DNA of 64,000 nucleotides from Hellea sp. (GTDB lineage Bacteria; Pseudomonadota; Alphaproteobacteria; Caulobacterales; Maricaulaceae): NCBI GenBank assembly GCA_020627655.1, contig JAHDGM010000002.1, positions 1 to 64,000 of the forward strand, read 5' to 3'. Shown piece by piece: positions 29,279 to 36,909 of this stretch (position 1 is its first letter; each line of letters starts with the position of its first letter). The notes under the pieces were generated by a model. It saw only the letters and a program-made list of their open reading frames with translations, ran no database searches and was not told where the DNA came from. The position numbers and the translations under genes were made by a program.

Positions 29279-30799
29279 GTGAACTCTCCCTTAGTAACAT
29301 ATGAAAAGGCTATAGCTGCATTAACAAGCGCTAATGCTGCCGAAAAAGCTGACTACCAGCATGCAGCCGTTTTGGCCTTAGCCCGGGCCGGATCTTTGGA
29401 TTTTGCCTTGGCGGAGTATAGCCGCTATGGTCTGAATAATATTCGTCATCACGAAGATATAATGGCGCTGGGTGGGCGTCTTTACAAAGATCTCTATTTG
29501 TCGAGTTCCGGGGCTAATGCCAAAGAATATGCGCGGCAGTCAGCTGAAAAATATGAAGCCGCCTATAAAGATACAAATGGATTTTATTCAGGTATCAACG
29601 CGGCAACAATGTCCCTATTAGGCGGCGTTCCACCTGAAATGGTCCAGATGCGCGCACAGCGTATTTTGGAAACCTTACCGGAAATTTCTGAGGTGTCCGG
29701 AGACAATGTTTACTTTACAGAGGCAACGCGGGCGGAAGCTTATCTGCTTTTGGGCCGCACTGAAGAAGCATTTGCTGCGCTGCAAAATGCGCGGGATTAT
29801 GATCCGTTAAATTACATGGCACTGGCTTCGACCCTGAAACAATTCCGTATGATCTTATCTGCCCGGGATGCTGATATGGCGTGGCTGTCGGGATTTAATC
29901 CGCCAAGAGCCGTTCATTTTGCGGGCCATATTTTTGGAACTGCGGGTGAAGTCAAAAACATCAATGTTTTGACCGAGGATGAACAGGCGGCTTTGCTGGT
30001 GGAGATATCAGAGACTATCCAGTCTCAGGATATTGGATTTGCCCACGGCGCGCTGGCGGCCGGTTCAGACATATTAATAGCTGAAGCCATATTAAATGAA
30101 GGCGGGGAGCTGCATGTGGTTTTGCCTGTCGAAATAGATGAGTTTAAAGCTGTTTCCGTGACTCCGTTTGGGTCCAGCTGGGTCTCGCGCTTTGAAGCCT
30201 GTATGGACCAGGCTGCGTCAGTTACCATATTTGACTCATTGCCGGGCTGGCCGGATAGCCGTTTGCAATACCGCGCGAGCTTGACGTCAATGGGAGCAGC
30301 CATCCGTCAATCTGATGACTTGTCGGTTAAAGCAGGACAGCTTTTGATTTGGGATGGTCAAAAAGGTCCGCAAGGCACGGCTTATGACGCCCATTTATGG
30401 GCGCAAAGTGGCCGGGATCAATTTATATTATCTTATCCCGGCGCTCGAAATAAACAGGGCCGCCAGAAGGCTTCCGTTCTGTATGATTATCAGGCCGTTC
30501 TAAAGCAATCCGGTCAATCGGATAAAACCGGATTTGAGGATTTATTACCGGCAATAGAAAGCGCTGAAGCTGCGCGCGCCTCCCAAAATTCTATTAGTCA
30601 ACTTATTTATCTTGATCTTGTCAGTAAGGAGGCAAGCCATGAAATTGCTGTTCCATCGGCAAGTGTTATGCCAGGTGCAATTCAAATGAATCAGCTGGCA
30701 GCAAATTATCTAGCTGTGCATTACGGTGCAGATTACAGAACCGATTATATGGGTCTTGATGATCAAGGCCGTCATATCTTCACCCTGCGCTCCGGTTAA
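29279..30799 (+). CDS. TPR-S (TRAFs-binding-like) plus SLOG-like domain protein
   Basis: 506 residues, start GTG at 29279 after AAGGG. Residues about 5-210 are helical repeats resembling the TPR-S/MAP3K TRAFs-binding domain, with the telling GFYSGINAATMSLL stretch near residue 100. From about 235 a Rossmann-like part contains GFAHGALAAGSDILIAEAILNEGGELHVVLPVEIDEF, matching the GxxxGSD...AE...G..L.VVLP pattern of SLOG/LOG-like nucleotide-binding domains. The C-terminal 150 residues are unassigned. TPR-S and SLOG domains are predicted sensors of nucleotide-derived signals in conflict systems. Adjacent TIR and Crp/Fnr genes support a signalling role. Domain calls are by eye. Confidence 0.7.
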   Translation: MNSPLVTYEKAIAALTSANAAEKADYQHAAVLALARAGSLDFALAEYSRYGLNNIRHHEDIMALGGRLYKDLYLSSSGANAKEYARQSAEKYEAAYKDTNGFYSGINAATMSLLGGVPPEMVQMRAQRILETLPEISEVSGDNVYFTEATRAEAYLLLGRTEEAFAALQNARDYDPLNYMALASTLKQFRMILSARDADMAWLSGFNPPRAVHFAGHIFGTAGEVKNINVLTEDEQAALLVEISETIQSQDIGFAHGALAAGSDILIAEAILNEGGELHVVLPVEIDEFKAVSVTPFGSSWVSRFEACMDQAASVTIFDSLPGWPDSRLQYRASLTSMGAAIRQSDDLSVKAGQLLIWDGQKGPQGTAYDAHLWAQSGRDQFILSYPGARNKQGRQKASVLYDYQAVLKQSGQSDKTGFEDLLPAIESAEAARASQNSISQLIYLDLVSKEASHEIAVPSASVMPGAIQMNQLAANYLAVHYGADYRTDYMGLDDQGRHIFTLRSG

Positions 30800-30802
30800 T
30801 CA

Positions 30803-31444
30803 ATGGTAGATGCGCTAAACATATTACCGGAAGAGATCGGAGCCCGCGGGATTCCGAAGGTTTATAATCGTGACAATATTATGCATCATCAGGACGAAGC
30901 TTTTAAACATGTCGCTTATATACAAACCGGACGGGCTTTTGGAGTATCTGTCAACATAGACGGTGAAGAAACCTGGTTGACCGAATATACAGCAGGACAG
31001 TTTATGGGCTGTGAAGGTATGTTCGGAGACACACGCCCTGATTATCACATTGTAGCGAAAACACCTTTGACGGCATTATTATTTCCTATGGGGACATTCA
31101 TGGAACTTATGCAAAGTCATAAAGGACTTTGCGCTATGGTCACGGCGGATCTCAGCCGGCAAATCCGAAAACTGACGACTTACAAACTGGAAGCCAATAG
31201 TTTTTCCATGCGGGGTCGAATCGCGGCCGAGCTTGCCCGCCTTGCCCGTCCTATAGGCAAAACGCCGGATACTTTTATTATTCGTCCGACGCCTGTTTTT
31301 TCTGAATTTGCGCTTCGTCTTGGTAGTAGCCGGGAAACAGTTTCCCGGACCGTAAGCGCGCTCGTTGGCAAAAATGTGCTCACCCGAAAAACCGGGGCCC
31401 TATTGGTACATGATCTTGATAAACTAAAAGCCGAAATCCGGTAA
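30803..31444 (+). CDS. Crp/Fnr-family transcriptional regulator
   Basis: 213 residues. N-terminal cyclic-nucleotide-binding-like beta roll (about 15-120, including FMGCEGMFGD) and C-terminal winged helix with SEFALRLGSSRETVSRTVSALVGKNVL as the helix-turn-helix. No FNR-type Cys cluster is seen; the canonical CRP phosphate-binding PFGE..L..G.PR pattern is degenerate, so the ligand is unclear. It starts 3 nt after the TPR-S/SLOG-like gene and so belongs to the TIR operon, probably its own regulator. Confidence 0.87.
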   Translation: MVDALNILPEEIGARGIPKVYNRDNIMHHQDEAFKHVAYIQTGRAFGVSVNIDGEETWLTEYTAGQFMGCEGMFGDTRPDYHIVAKTPLTALLFPMGTFMELMQSHKGLCAMVTADLSRQIRKLTTYKLEANSFSMRGRIAAELARLARPIGKTPDTFIIRPTPVFSEFALRLGSSRETVSRTVSALVGKNVLTRKTGALLVHDLDKLKAEIR

Positions 31445-31469
31445 GAGCTTCTTTTTAAGATGAAGCGGC

Positions 31470-31498
31470 TTGCACCATTCTATGGTTTGCCCTAGATA
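31470..31498 (+). promoter_or_regulatory. Promoter of tRNA-Arg
   Basis: TTGCAC and TAGATA separated by 17 bp, placing the start near 31505, about 11 nt before the mature tRNA. The -35 is preceded by the GC-rich stretch usual for housekeeping promoters. Confidence 0.6.
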
Positions 31499-31515
31499 GC
31501 CTCTGCTCATGCTGC

Positions 31516-31592
<77 letters not shown>

Positions 31593-31610
31593 TTCTTGGT
31601 CTTTCAAATA

Positions 31611-31638
31611 AAAAGAGATGCCCGAAGGCATCTCTTTT
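31611..31638. terminator. Bidirectional terminator between tRNA-Arg and secreted protein gene
   Basis: Perfect 12-bp inverted repeat AAAAGAGATGCC-CGAA-GGCATCTCTTTT with a GNRA-like CGAA loop and T/A runs on both sides. Serves the tRNA on the plus strand and the secreted-protein gene (stop at 31660) on the minus strand. Confidence 0.9.
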
Positions 31639-31659
31639 CATAACTGTATATGATTGGTG

Positions 31660-32682
31660 TTATTCGCAGTCGGTGAGCACAGCCACATCGAGGTGAATAC
31701 CGTAATAGTTATTAACCGGTGCCAAGATCGTCGCATCCGTTGATCCCACTGGCAGTGAGTCCTTGTATTTGAACCGTCCAATTTTTGGATTGCCTTTTGG
31801 CGGGTTAGCATAATCCTGAACTTTCAGATTTTCATCATTAACGTCGTCGCCAAGATCATAATAGAAAATGGCTCCGTCTTCTAAGGTTATGCTGATTTCC
31901 ACATAGCCAGCCATGGTTGCCGAGGGTGAGATAACGGCTACGCCAACATTCGTCCCTACACCATCGCCGCCGCCAGCGCGAATATCGGTTGTGCATGTGC
32001 CGTCGACGACACCGTCTCGTGCATCACAAGCTGCGTAATCAACATACATGGCCCAGCTGCCTTTGCCATTTGTATTGTAATCATTCCCGACTGCCCAGGC
32101 TGTTTCCTCTCCGTAACATTCGCCTGGGTTATCTTGCTTGTTCCAGCAAAACGTTGCGTGGCTGACGCCAAACATTTTGCCATTCTTCGCGTTAATCGGT
32201 GAATAAAGTCCGGTGTCATAATTAACAGCGGGATCATAGGTGAACACATTTGCGTCGGTTCCGCCTTTGACAACAACCGCGCCGAGATCAAAGGGTGATG
32301 AACTCCAATCGAAAAATGTCCCATCATTATTGGTGATTGTAATATTGTTATTGAATTCATTGGCGAGATCGCAACTGCCTTTATCATCGCAGGCACCTGA
32401 AAACATTCCGCTGGTTCCTCTGTCCCAGCCATCTATTTTAACGCCAAAATCGTAGCCGAGATTTAAGACACATTCTTGACCTGCATCACCTGATTTCCAA
32501 GTGCACCGATTAGGAATTACCATCTGAGTCGTCGTTTTCGGCCCGATGACATCATTGCCGTCTCTGTCTACATATTGAACAGGATCACAGGTTATTTGCG
32601 CCTGGCTTTGTCCTGAAACTAAAAATGCTGATGCAGCTACGCCTAGGCATAGCCGTGCTATTACTTTATTTGAATAAGTCAT
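31660..32682 (-). CDS. Secreted Cys-containing protein, function unknown
   Basis: 340 residues with a classical signal peptide (ARLCLGVAASAFLVSGQSQA, cut probably after AQA). The mature protein has many Cys, suggesting disulfides, and is beta-rich by pattern. The central SPINAKNGKMFGVSHATFCWN resembles a stretch (..P.n...G..yg.SH..FC) seen in several bacterial secreted and CTERM-sorted proteins, but no CTERM tail is present; it ends VAVLTDCE. Preceded by a perfect CtrA-type site at 32709-32724, so cell-cycle control is plausible. No function can be assigned. Confidence 0.75.
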   Translation of the reverse strand: MTYSNKVIARLCLGVAASAFLVSGQSQAQITCDPVQYVDRDGNDVIGPKTTTQMVIPNRCTWKSGDAGQECVLNLGYDFGVKIDGWDRGTSGMFSGACDDKGSCDLANEFNNNITITNNDGTFFDWSSSPFDLGAVVVKGGTDANVFTYDPAVNYDTGLYSPINAKNGKMFGVSHATFCWNKQDNPGECYGEETAWAVGNDYNTNGKGSWAMYVDYAACDARDGVVDGTCTTDIRAGGGDGVGTNVGVAVISPSATMAGYVEISITLEDGAIFYYDLGDDVNDENLKVQDYANPPKGNPKIGRFKYKDSLPVGSTDATILAPVNNYYGIHLDVAVLTDCE

Positions 32683-32708
32683 TTAAAACGCCCCGTTTTA
32701 AATTATGG

Positions 32709-32724
32709 TTAACCACATCTTAAC
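32709..32724. promoter_or_regulatory. CtrA-type binding site
   Basis: TTAACCACATCTTAAC fits the full CtrA consensus TTAA-N7-TTAAC exactly, and the flanking ATGGTTAA is the TTAACCAT half-site. It lies 27 nt before the start codon of the minus-strand secreted protein and 140 nt before the plus-strand TraB/GumN gene. On the minus strand an AT-rich stretch downstream could serve as -10. Binding is predicted only. Confidence 0.6.
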
Positions 32725-32864
32725 TAGGTTTTTTAACATAGTTTATACTTGCGGGCAAATTCGTGATGTAAGTCACAGTTGGTTAGAGGGTCGCAAATCT
32801 CTGATACTGTTAATTTTAACATTATCTCTTGCGTCCTTTTTGACGGTTCGGCACAAGCGCTCTC

Positions 32865-33887
32865 ATGAAAAAATTATATTCGTTCTTTAGTCTGAAACTT
32901 TGCTTGCTCGTACTCTTAGCGCTTAGCATGATTGGCATCTCAGCCTGCGCTCCGGACGATAATGTCATGGCCCGTGTGGACGCAGCCCATGCGCGCAATG
33001 ATGCTCCGCCGATCTGGGTTGTCGAAGATCATAACAGTAAGCTTTATCTTTATGGGACTGTTCATCTTTTACCGACTGATCTGGATTGGCAAAAAGACGA
33101 TATGAAAACGGTTTTTGATCAGGCAGGTACTGTATTTTTTGAACTGGATAGTTCTCCTGAGGCCCAAGTGAATACGGTTATGATCATGCAGCAATTAGGG
33201 CAGCAGACCGGTGGTCGTCGTATCTCACAGCGGCTTGATCCTTATCAGCTTAAGCTGCTTGAGGCCGTCAGTCATAATGGCAATATCCCCATAGCGACTT
33301 TGGACAGTATGGCGCCATGGCTGGCTAGCGAATTTCTAACAATCGCTGCAGCGCAACAAAGTGGTTTAACGGCTGAGCTATCGGCCGATGAGACGCTCAA
33401 AAACCGTGCCGCTCGGCAACAAAAAAATGTGATTTATCTGGACGATGCTGAAACGCAAATCAGGGCATCAGCTGATCTACCGGAATATGTGCAACTCGAC
33501 ATATTTGTCGAAACTATGGAGCGCTATAACGGCCTTGGCAATGAGCTTACTGAGATATCAAAAAGCTGGGCAAAAGGTGATATCGAAGCGCTGGAAATAT
33601 CGGGTGCAAGCGCGCTTAAAGATCGCGCGCCTGAACTTTATGATACCTTGATTGTTGAGCGTAACAAAAACTGGGTCAAAAAGTTCCTGCCTTTTCTGGA
33701 AGATAGCGGCACCGGCTTCGCTGCTATTGGGATTGGGCACTTATTGGGTGAGGATAGCATCCAGAAAATGTTAAGAGATCAAGGGTATGATGTCCGTCGA
33801 TATTTAGCGTTTCAGGGGGAAGATGTGTTAAAGGCGAGTTCGCTTGACAGTATCAATCCTCTAGCCGATGAGGACAGTCAACCATGA
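32865..33887 (+). CDS. TraB/GumN family lipoprotein
   Basis: 340 residues, lipobox ISAC (MIGISACAPD). The fold is that of the TraB/GumN (Tiki-like) family: the LYLYGTVHLLP motif near residue 63, FFELDSSPE, and the C-terminal AAIGIGHLLGEDSIQKML with its conserved Gly-His. Tiki proteins are metalloproteases; bacterial GumN-type function is unclear. Overlaps manC by 4 nt, so it leads a polysaccharide-precursor operon. Confidence 0.87.
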   Translation: MKKLYSFFSLKLCLLVLLALSMIGISACAPDDNVMARVDAAHARNDAPPIWVVEDHNSKLYLYGTVHLLPTDLDWQKDDMKTVFDQAGTVFFELDSSPEAQVNTVMIMQQLGQQTGGRRISQRLDPYQLKLLEAVSHNGNIPIATLDSMAPWLASEFLTIAAAQQSGLTAELSADETLKNRAARQQKNVIYLDDAETQIRASADLPEYVQLDIFVETMERYNGLGNELTEISKSWAKGDIEALEISGASALKDRAPELYDTLIVERNKNWVKKFLPFLEDSGTGFAAIGIGHLLGEDSIQKMLRDQGYDVRRYLAFQGEDVLKASSLDSINPLADEDSQP

Positions 33888-34963
33888 CAAAAATTATCCC
33901 GGTAATTTTATCGGGCGGAGCGGGAAGTCGCCTCTGGCCCCTTTCAAAACAAGCCGCGCCAAAACAATTATTGCCTTTGATTACCAATCAAACCATGGTT
34001 CAGGAAACTGCGGCCCGTTTCCAGGGACCGGAATTTGCAGACCCTGTCTTTGTTTGCAACGCTTTGCATATGCAGGCCATTGATAAGCAAATGCGGCAAA
34101 TGAACCAAACTGTCGGGGCATTTATTGTGGAGCCCGTTGCACGCAATACCGCCCCCTGTGCCGTAATTGCGGCATGCCATGCCTTGGTCCAGGACGACGA
34201 AGCGTTAGTGTTACTCGTGCCGGCTGATCATCATGTAAAAAGACCTGCTGATTTCCGCGCAGCTATTATGCGCGCGGTTCCCGCGGCGCAGCAAGGCAGG
34301 CTGGTTACATTTGGGATTGAGCCTGACGGACCTGAAATAGGTTATGGGTATATCGCTCGGGGCAAAGCGCTTTATGATGGCGCTTATGAAGTTGACGCTT
34401 TTAGGGAAAAGCCGGATTTGGAAACTGCCAAGTCTTATCTGGCGGCAGGCGGCTTTGCCTGGAATGGCGGTATTTTCCTGTTTGCACCTGAGACCTTTAT
34501 TCAAGAATCCGAGGCTCATGCTGGTGATATCGCCCGGCAGGCAAAAAAGGCTTATGCGGCAGTGAAGCCTGAGGGTAATGTTTATTATCTGGACAAAGAT
34601 CTGTTTGGGTTATGCCCATCAGAATCTATCGACTATGCGGTGATGGAGCATACGGAAAAAGCCGCTGTCGTGCCTTGTGATATTGGATGGAACGATATTG
34701 GATCTTTCACGGCTTTGCAGGCGGCGCGTGCTGAAATCAATAGCGATGATCAAGGTAATGCTGTCTCAAGCAATGTTATGCTTGAGAGTGTCAGCAATTC
34801 ATTGGTTCAAACGGATAGCCTGCCCATCAGTGTAATCGGCCTTTCGGACGTTGCTGTGATTGTCCATGAAGGCGAGGTTATGGTTGTCTCGTTGGATCAG
34901 GCGCAATCGGTTAAAAATATAGTGAACCGTCTTAAAGAAACTGGTGACACAGACAGGCTGTAA
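33884..34963 (+). CDS. manC: Mannose-1-phosphate guanylyltransferase
   Basis: Makes GDP-mannose from mannose 1-phosphate and GTP. Seen: IPVILSGGAGSRLWPLSKQAAPKQLLPL nucleotidyltransferase signature, VARNTAPCA, the FREKP metal/substrate motif near residue 170 and WNDIGSF. At 359 residues it lacks the C-terminal mannose-6-phosphate isomerase half of the bifunctional type. Overlaps the TraB/GumN gene by 4 nt, and glmM follows at once. Product probably feeds O-antigen or exopolysaccharide. Confidence 0.94.
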   Translation: MTKIIPVILSGGAGSRLWPLSKQAAPKQLLPLITNQTMVQETAARFQGPEFADPVFVCNALHMQAIDKQMRQMNQTVGAFIVEPVARNTAPCAVIAACHALVQDDEALVLLVPADHHVKRPADFRAAIMRAVPAAQQGRLVTFGIEPDGPEIGYGYIARGKALYDGAYEVDAFREKPDLETAKSYLAAGGFAWNGGIFLFAPETFIQESEAHAGDIARQAKKAYAAVKPEGNVYYLDKDLFGLCPSESIDYAVMEHTEKAAVVPCDIGWNDIGSFTALQAARAEINSDDQGNAVSSNVMLESVSNSLVQTDSLPISVIGLSDVAVIVHEGEVMVVSLDQAQSVKNIVNRLKETGDTDRL

Positions 34964-34964
34964 G

Positions 34965-36311
34965 GTGACAAAATCAGTAAAAAACTTCTTTGGTACGGAT
35001 GGTATTCGTGGCCGGGTAGGCGAGGGTAAGTTAGCCCCTGAAATGGTAACCCACATGGCCAGAGCTTTGGGTTGCTATCTTGCCGGCAAAAACGGCGCAA
35101 AGGTTATAATCGGGCGGGATACCCGCGAGTCAGGACTATGGATTGAGCAGTCTTTAACGGATGCTCTGACAAGTTTCGGCGTAGATGTTATCCTTATAGG
35201 CGTAGTGCCCACTGCTGGAACCTCGTGGCTGACAGCTAGGCAAGCATGCGATTTAGGAATTATGATTACTGCATCGCACAATCCATATCATGATAATGGG
35301 ATTAAATTATTTGGCCCGGACGGTCATAAAATAGGAGACGAGGCGCAGGCTGAAATAGAGTCCATAATCGCTAAAAAGACGCTGACAGAGCCTGCTGATA
35401 TGCTCCAAGGCGAGGTTCACCGTGCTGATGACCTGAAGACGTATTATATTGAGACTCTGATCAACAGTCTTCCTTCTGATTGTGATTTATCAAATCTGAA
35501 AATTGTCTTGGATTGTGCTAATGGCGCCGCCTTTGAGACTGGGCCAGAAATATTGCGCCGTCTTGGGGTTAAAGACCTAATCTTAATTGGTGATAGCCCT
35601 GATGGGCAGAATATTAATCGAGATTGCGGCTCTACACATACCGAAAAGCTTTGCAAGGCAGTCAAAAAGCACAAGGCAGATATCGGAATCGCCATGGACG
35701 GAGATGCTGATCGGGTTCTGATGTGTGATGAGGCCGGTCAGGTTCTGGATGGAGACCAAATTATGGGAGCTCTGGCGCTGGATTGGCATGCATCGGGTAA
35801 ACTCGCAAAACCCGCTTTGGTTGCGACGGTCATGTCTAATTTGGGACTTGAACGCAAGCTTGAGGCAGAGGGTTTATCTTTAATCCGTACCCCTGTCGGC
35901 GATCGCAATGTGGCCGCAGCCATGAAAGAAGGGGGCTATAATCTGGGCGGTGAACAATCTGGCCACATTCTGTTGCCGGAATTTTTACCGACAGGTGATG
36001 GCATGCTCGCTGCGTTACAGATATTGAATTTACGAGCCCAGAACCAGAAGCCGACAAGCCAATCACTTCGTGTCTTTGAGCGTGTGCCTCAAAAGCTGGT
36101 AAATATCCGTTATTCAGGTACTTCGCCTTTGGAGCGCGAGGATGTGCAAAAATTTATAAAGGCTGCGCAAGATGCGTTTTCAGGTCGTATTCTTATTCGC
36201 GCTTCTGGCACGGAGCCACTTATTCGGATCATGGCAGAAGGCGATAATGCCGAAGAAATAGAGGTCACGATCACTGCGCTTGGCGATTATCTGGAGGAAA
36301 TTGCCAGCTAG
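34965..36311 (+). CDS. glmM: Phosphoglucosamine mutase
   Basis: Converts glucosamine 6-phosphate to glucosamine 1-phosphate for UDP-GlcNAc. Seen: FFGTDGIRGRVGEGKLAPE, the phosphoserine loop GIMITASHNPYHDNGIK, the metal loop DGDADRVLM, GGEQSGHIL and the phosphate-binding RASGTEPLIRIM. Start taken as GTG 34965, 1 nt after the manC stop (448 residues); the track's GTG at 34944 lies inside manC. Confidence 0.97.
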   Translation: MTKSVKNFFGTDGIRGRVGEGKLAPEMVTHMARALGCYLAGKNGAKVIIGRDTRESGLWIEQSLTDALTSFGVDVILIGVVPTAGTSWLTARQACDLGIMITASHNPYHDNGIKLFGPDGHKIGDEAQAEIESIIAKKTLTEPADMLQGEVHRADDLKTYYIETLINSLPSDCDLSNLKIVLDCANGAAFETGPEILRRLGVKDLILIGDSPDGQNINRDCGSTHTEKLCKAVKKHKADIGIAMDGDADRVLMCDEAGQVLDGDQIMGALALDWHASGKLAKPALVATVMSNLGLERKLEAEGLSLIRTPVGDRNVAAAMKEGGYNLGGEQSGHILLPEFLPTGDGMLAALQILNLRAQNQKPTSQSLRVFERVPQKLVNIRYSGTSPLEREDVQKFIKAAQDAFSGRILIRASGTEPLIRIMAEGDNAEEIEVTITALGDYLEEIAS

Positions 36312-36357
36312 ATTATCTTGCCATTTGGGATGAATCGACCAAAGACTACTCTTCTGT

Positions 36358-36909
36358 ATGAAATGGATCATCCGCATATTTGCCCTTATTATAGGCCTGT
36401 TCATGATGGCCGCTATAGCTGGATACTTTGCATCATCCACTCTCTCAGTAGAGCGATCTGTTGTTGTTTACGCTCAGCCTGATGATGTATTTTCATATCT
36501 GGCTGATCTGGAAGACTATCAAGCCTGGTCTCCGTGGCAGGGGGAAAGGGGGCATGGCGACTATATTGTGGGTGGGTCAGCCTATGGTGTAGGGCAAAGA
36601 GCAGCTTGGACTTGTAATGATGTGACCTGTTTGCCTGGAACCCAGGAAATTCAGGTTGTGCATGAACCGGAATTTGTCCAAGCAGATTTATATTTAGACG
36701 GATTGACGGCCAAGGCAACATACGCGCTGATGCTTTCCGAAACAGCAGATGAGAGCCTGACAATATTAGTCAAAATTGATCTAGATGCTGGCGGCTTTCC
36801 TTATGTTCAGCGGCTTTTGACATTTAACCGTAAGAGAGCCATGCAATCGCAACTGGATAGAGGTTTAAGCCGTCTCGAAAATTTGATTAATGAAGAAATG
36901 AAAGACTAA
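36358..36909 (+). CDS. SRPBCC-family protein with N-terminal membrane anchor
   Basis: 183 residues. One N-terminal membrane segment (IIRIFALIIGLFMMAAIAGYFA) then a START/polyketide-cyclase-like fold beginning RSVVVYAQPDDVFSYLADLEDYQAWSPWQ, which is the usual SRPBCC opening. Members bind hydrophobic ligands; none can be named here. 46 nt after glmM, and its 3' end overlaps the convergent TonB-like gene by 4 nt. Confidence 0.82.
   Translation: MKWIIRIFALIIGLFMMAAIAGYFASSTLSVERSVVVYAQPDDVFSYLADLEDYQAWSPWQGERGHGDYIVGGSAYGVGQRAAWTCNDVTCLPGTQEIQVVHEPEFVQADLYLDGLTAKATYALMLSETADESLTILVKIDLDAGGFPYVQRLLTFNRKRAMQSQLDRGLSRLENLINEEMKD

Noticed and set aside
32705-32890. 61-aa plus-strand ORF between the secreted protein and TraB/GumN genes
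   Set aside because: It lies over the CtrA-type site and the TraB/GumN promoter region, overlaps that gene's start and has no ribosome site or family likeness.
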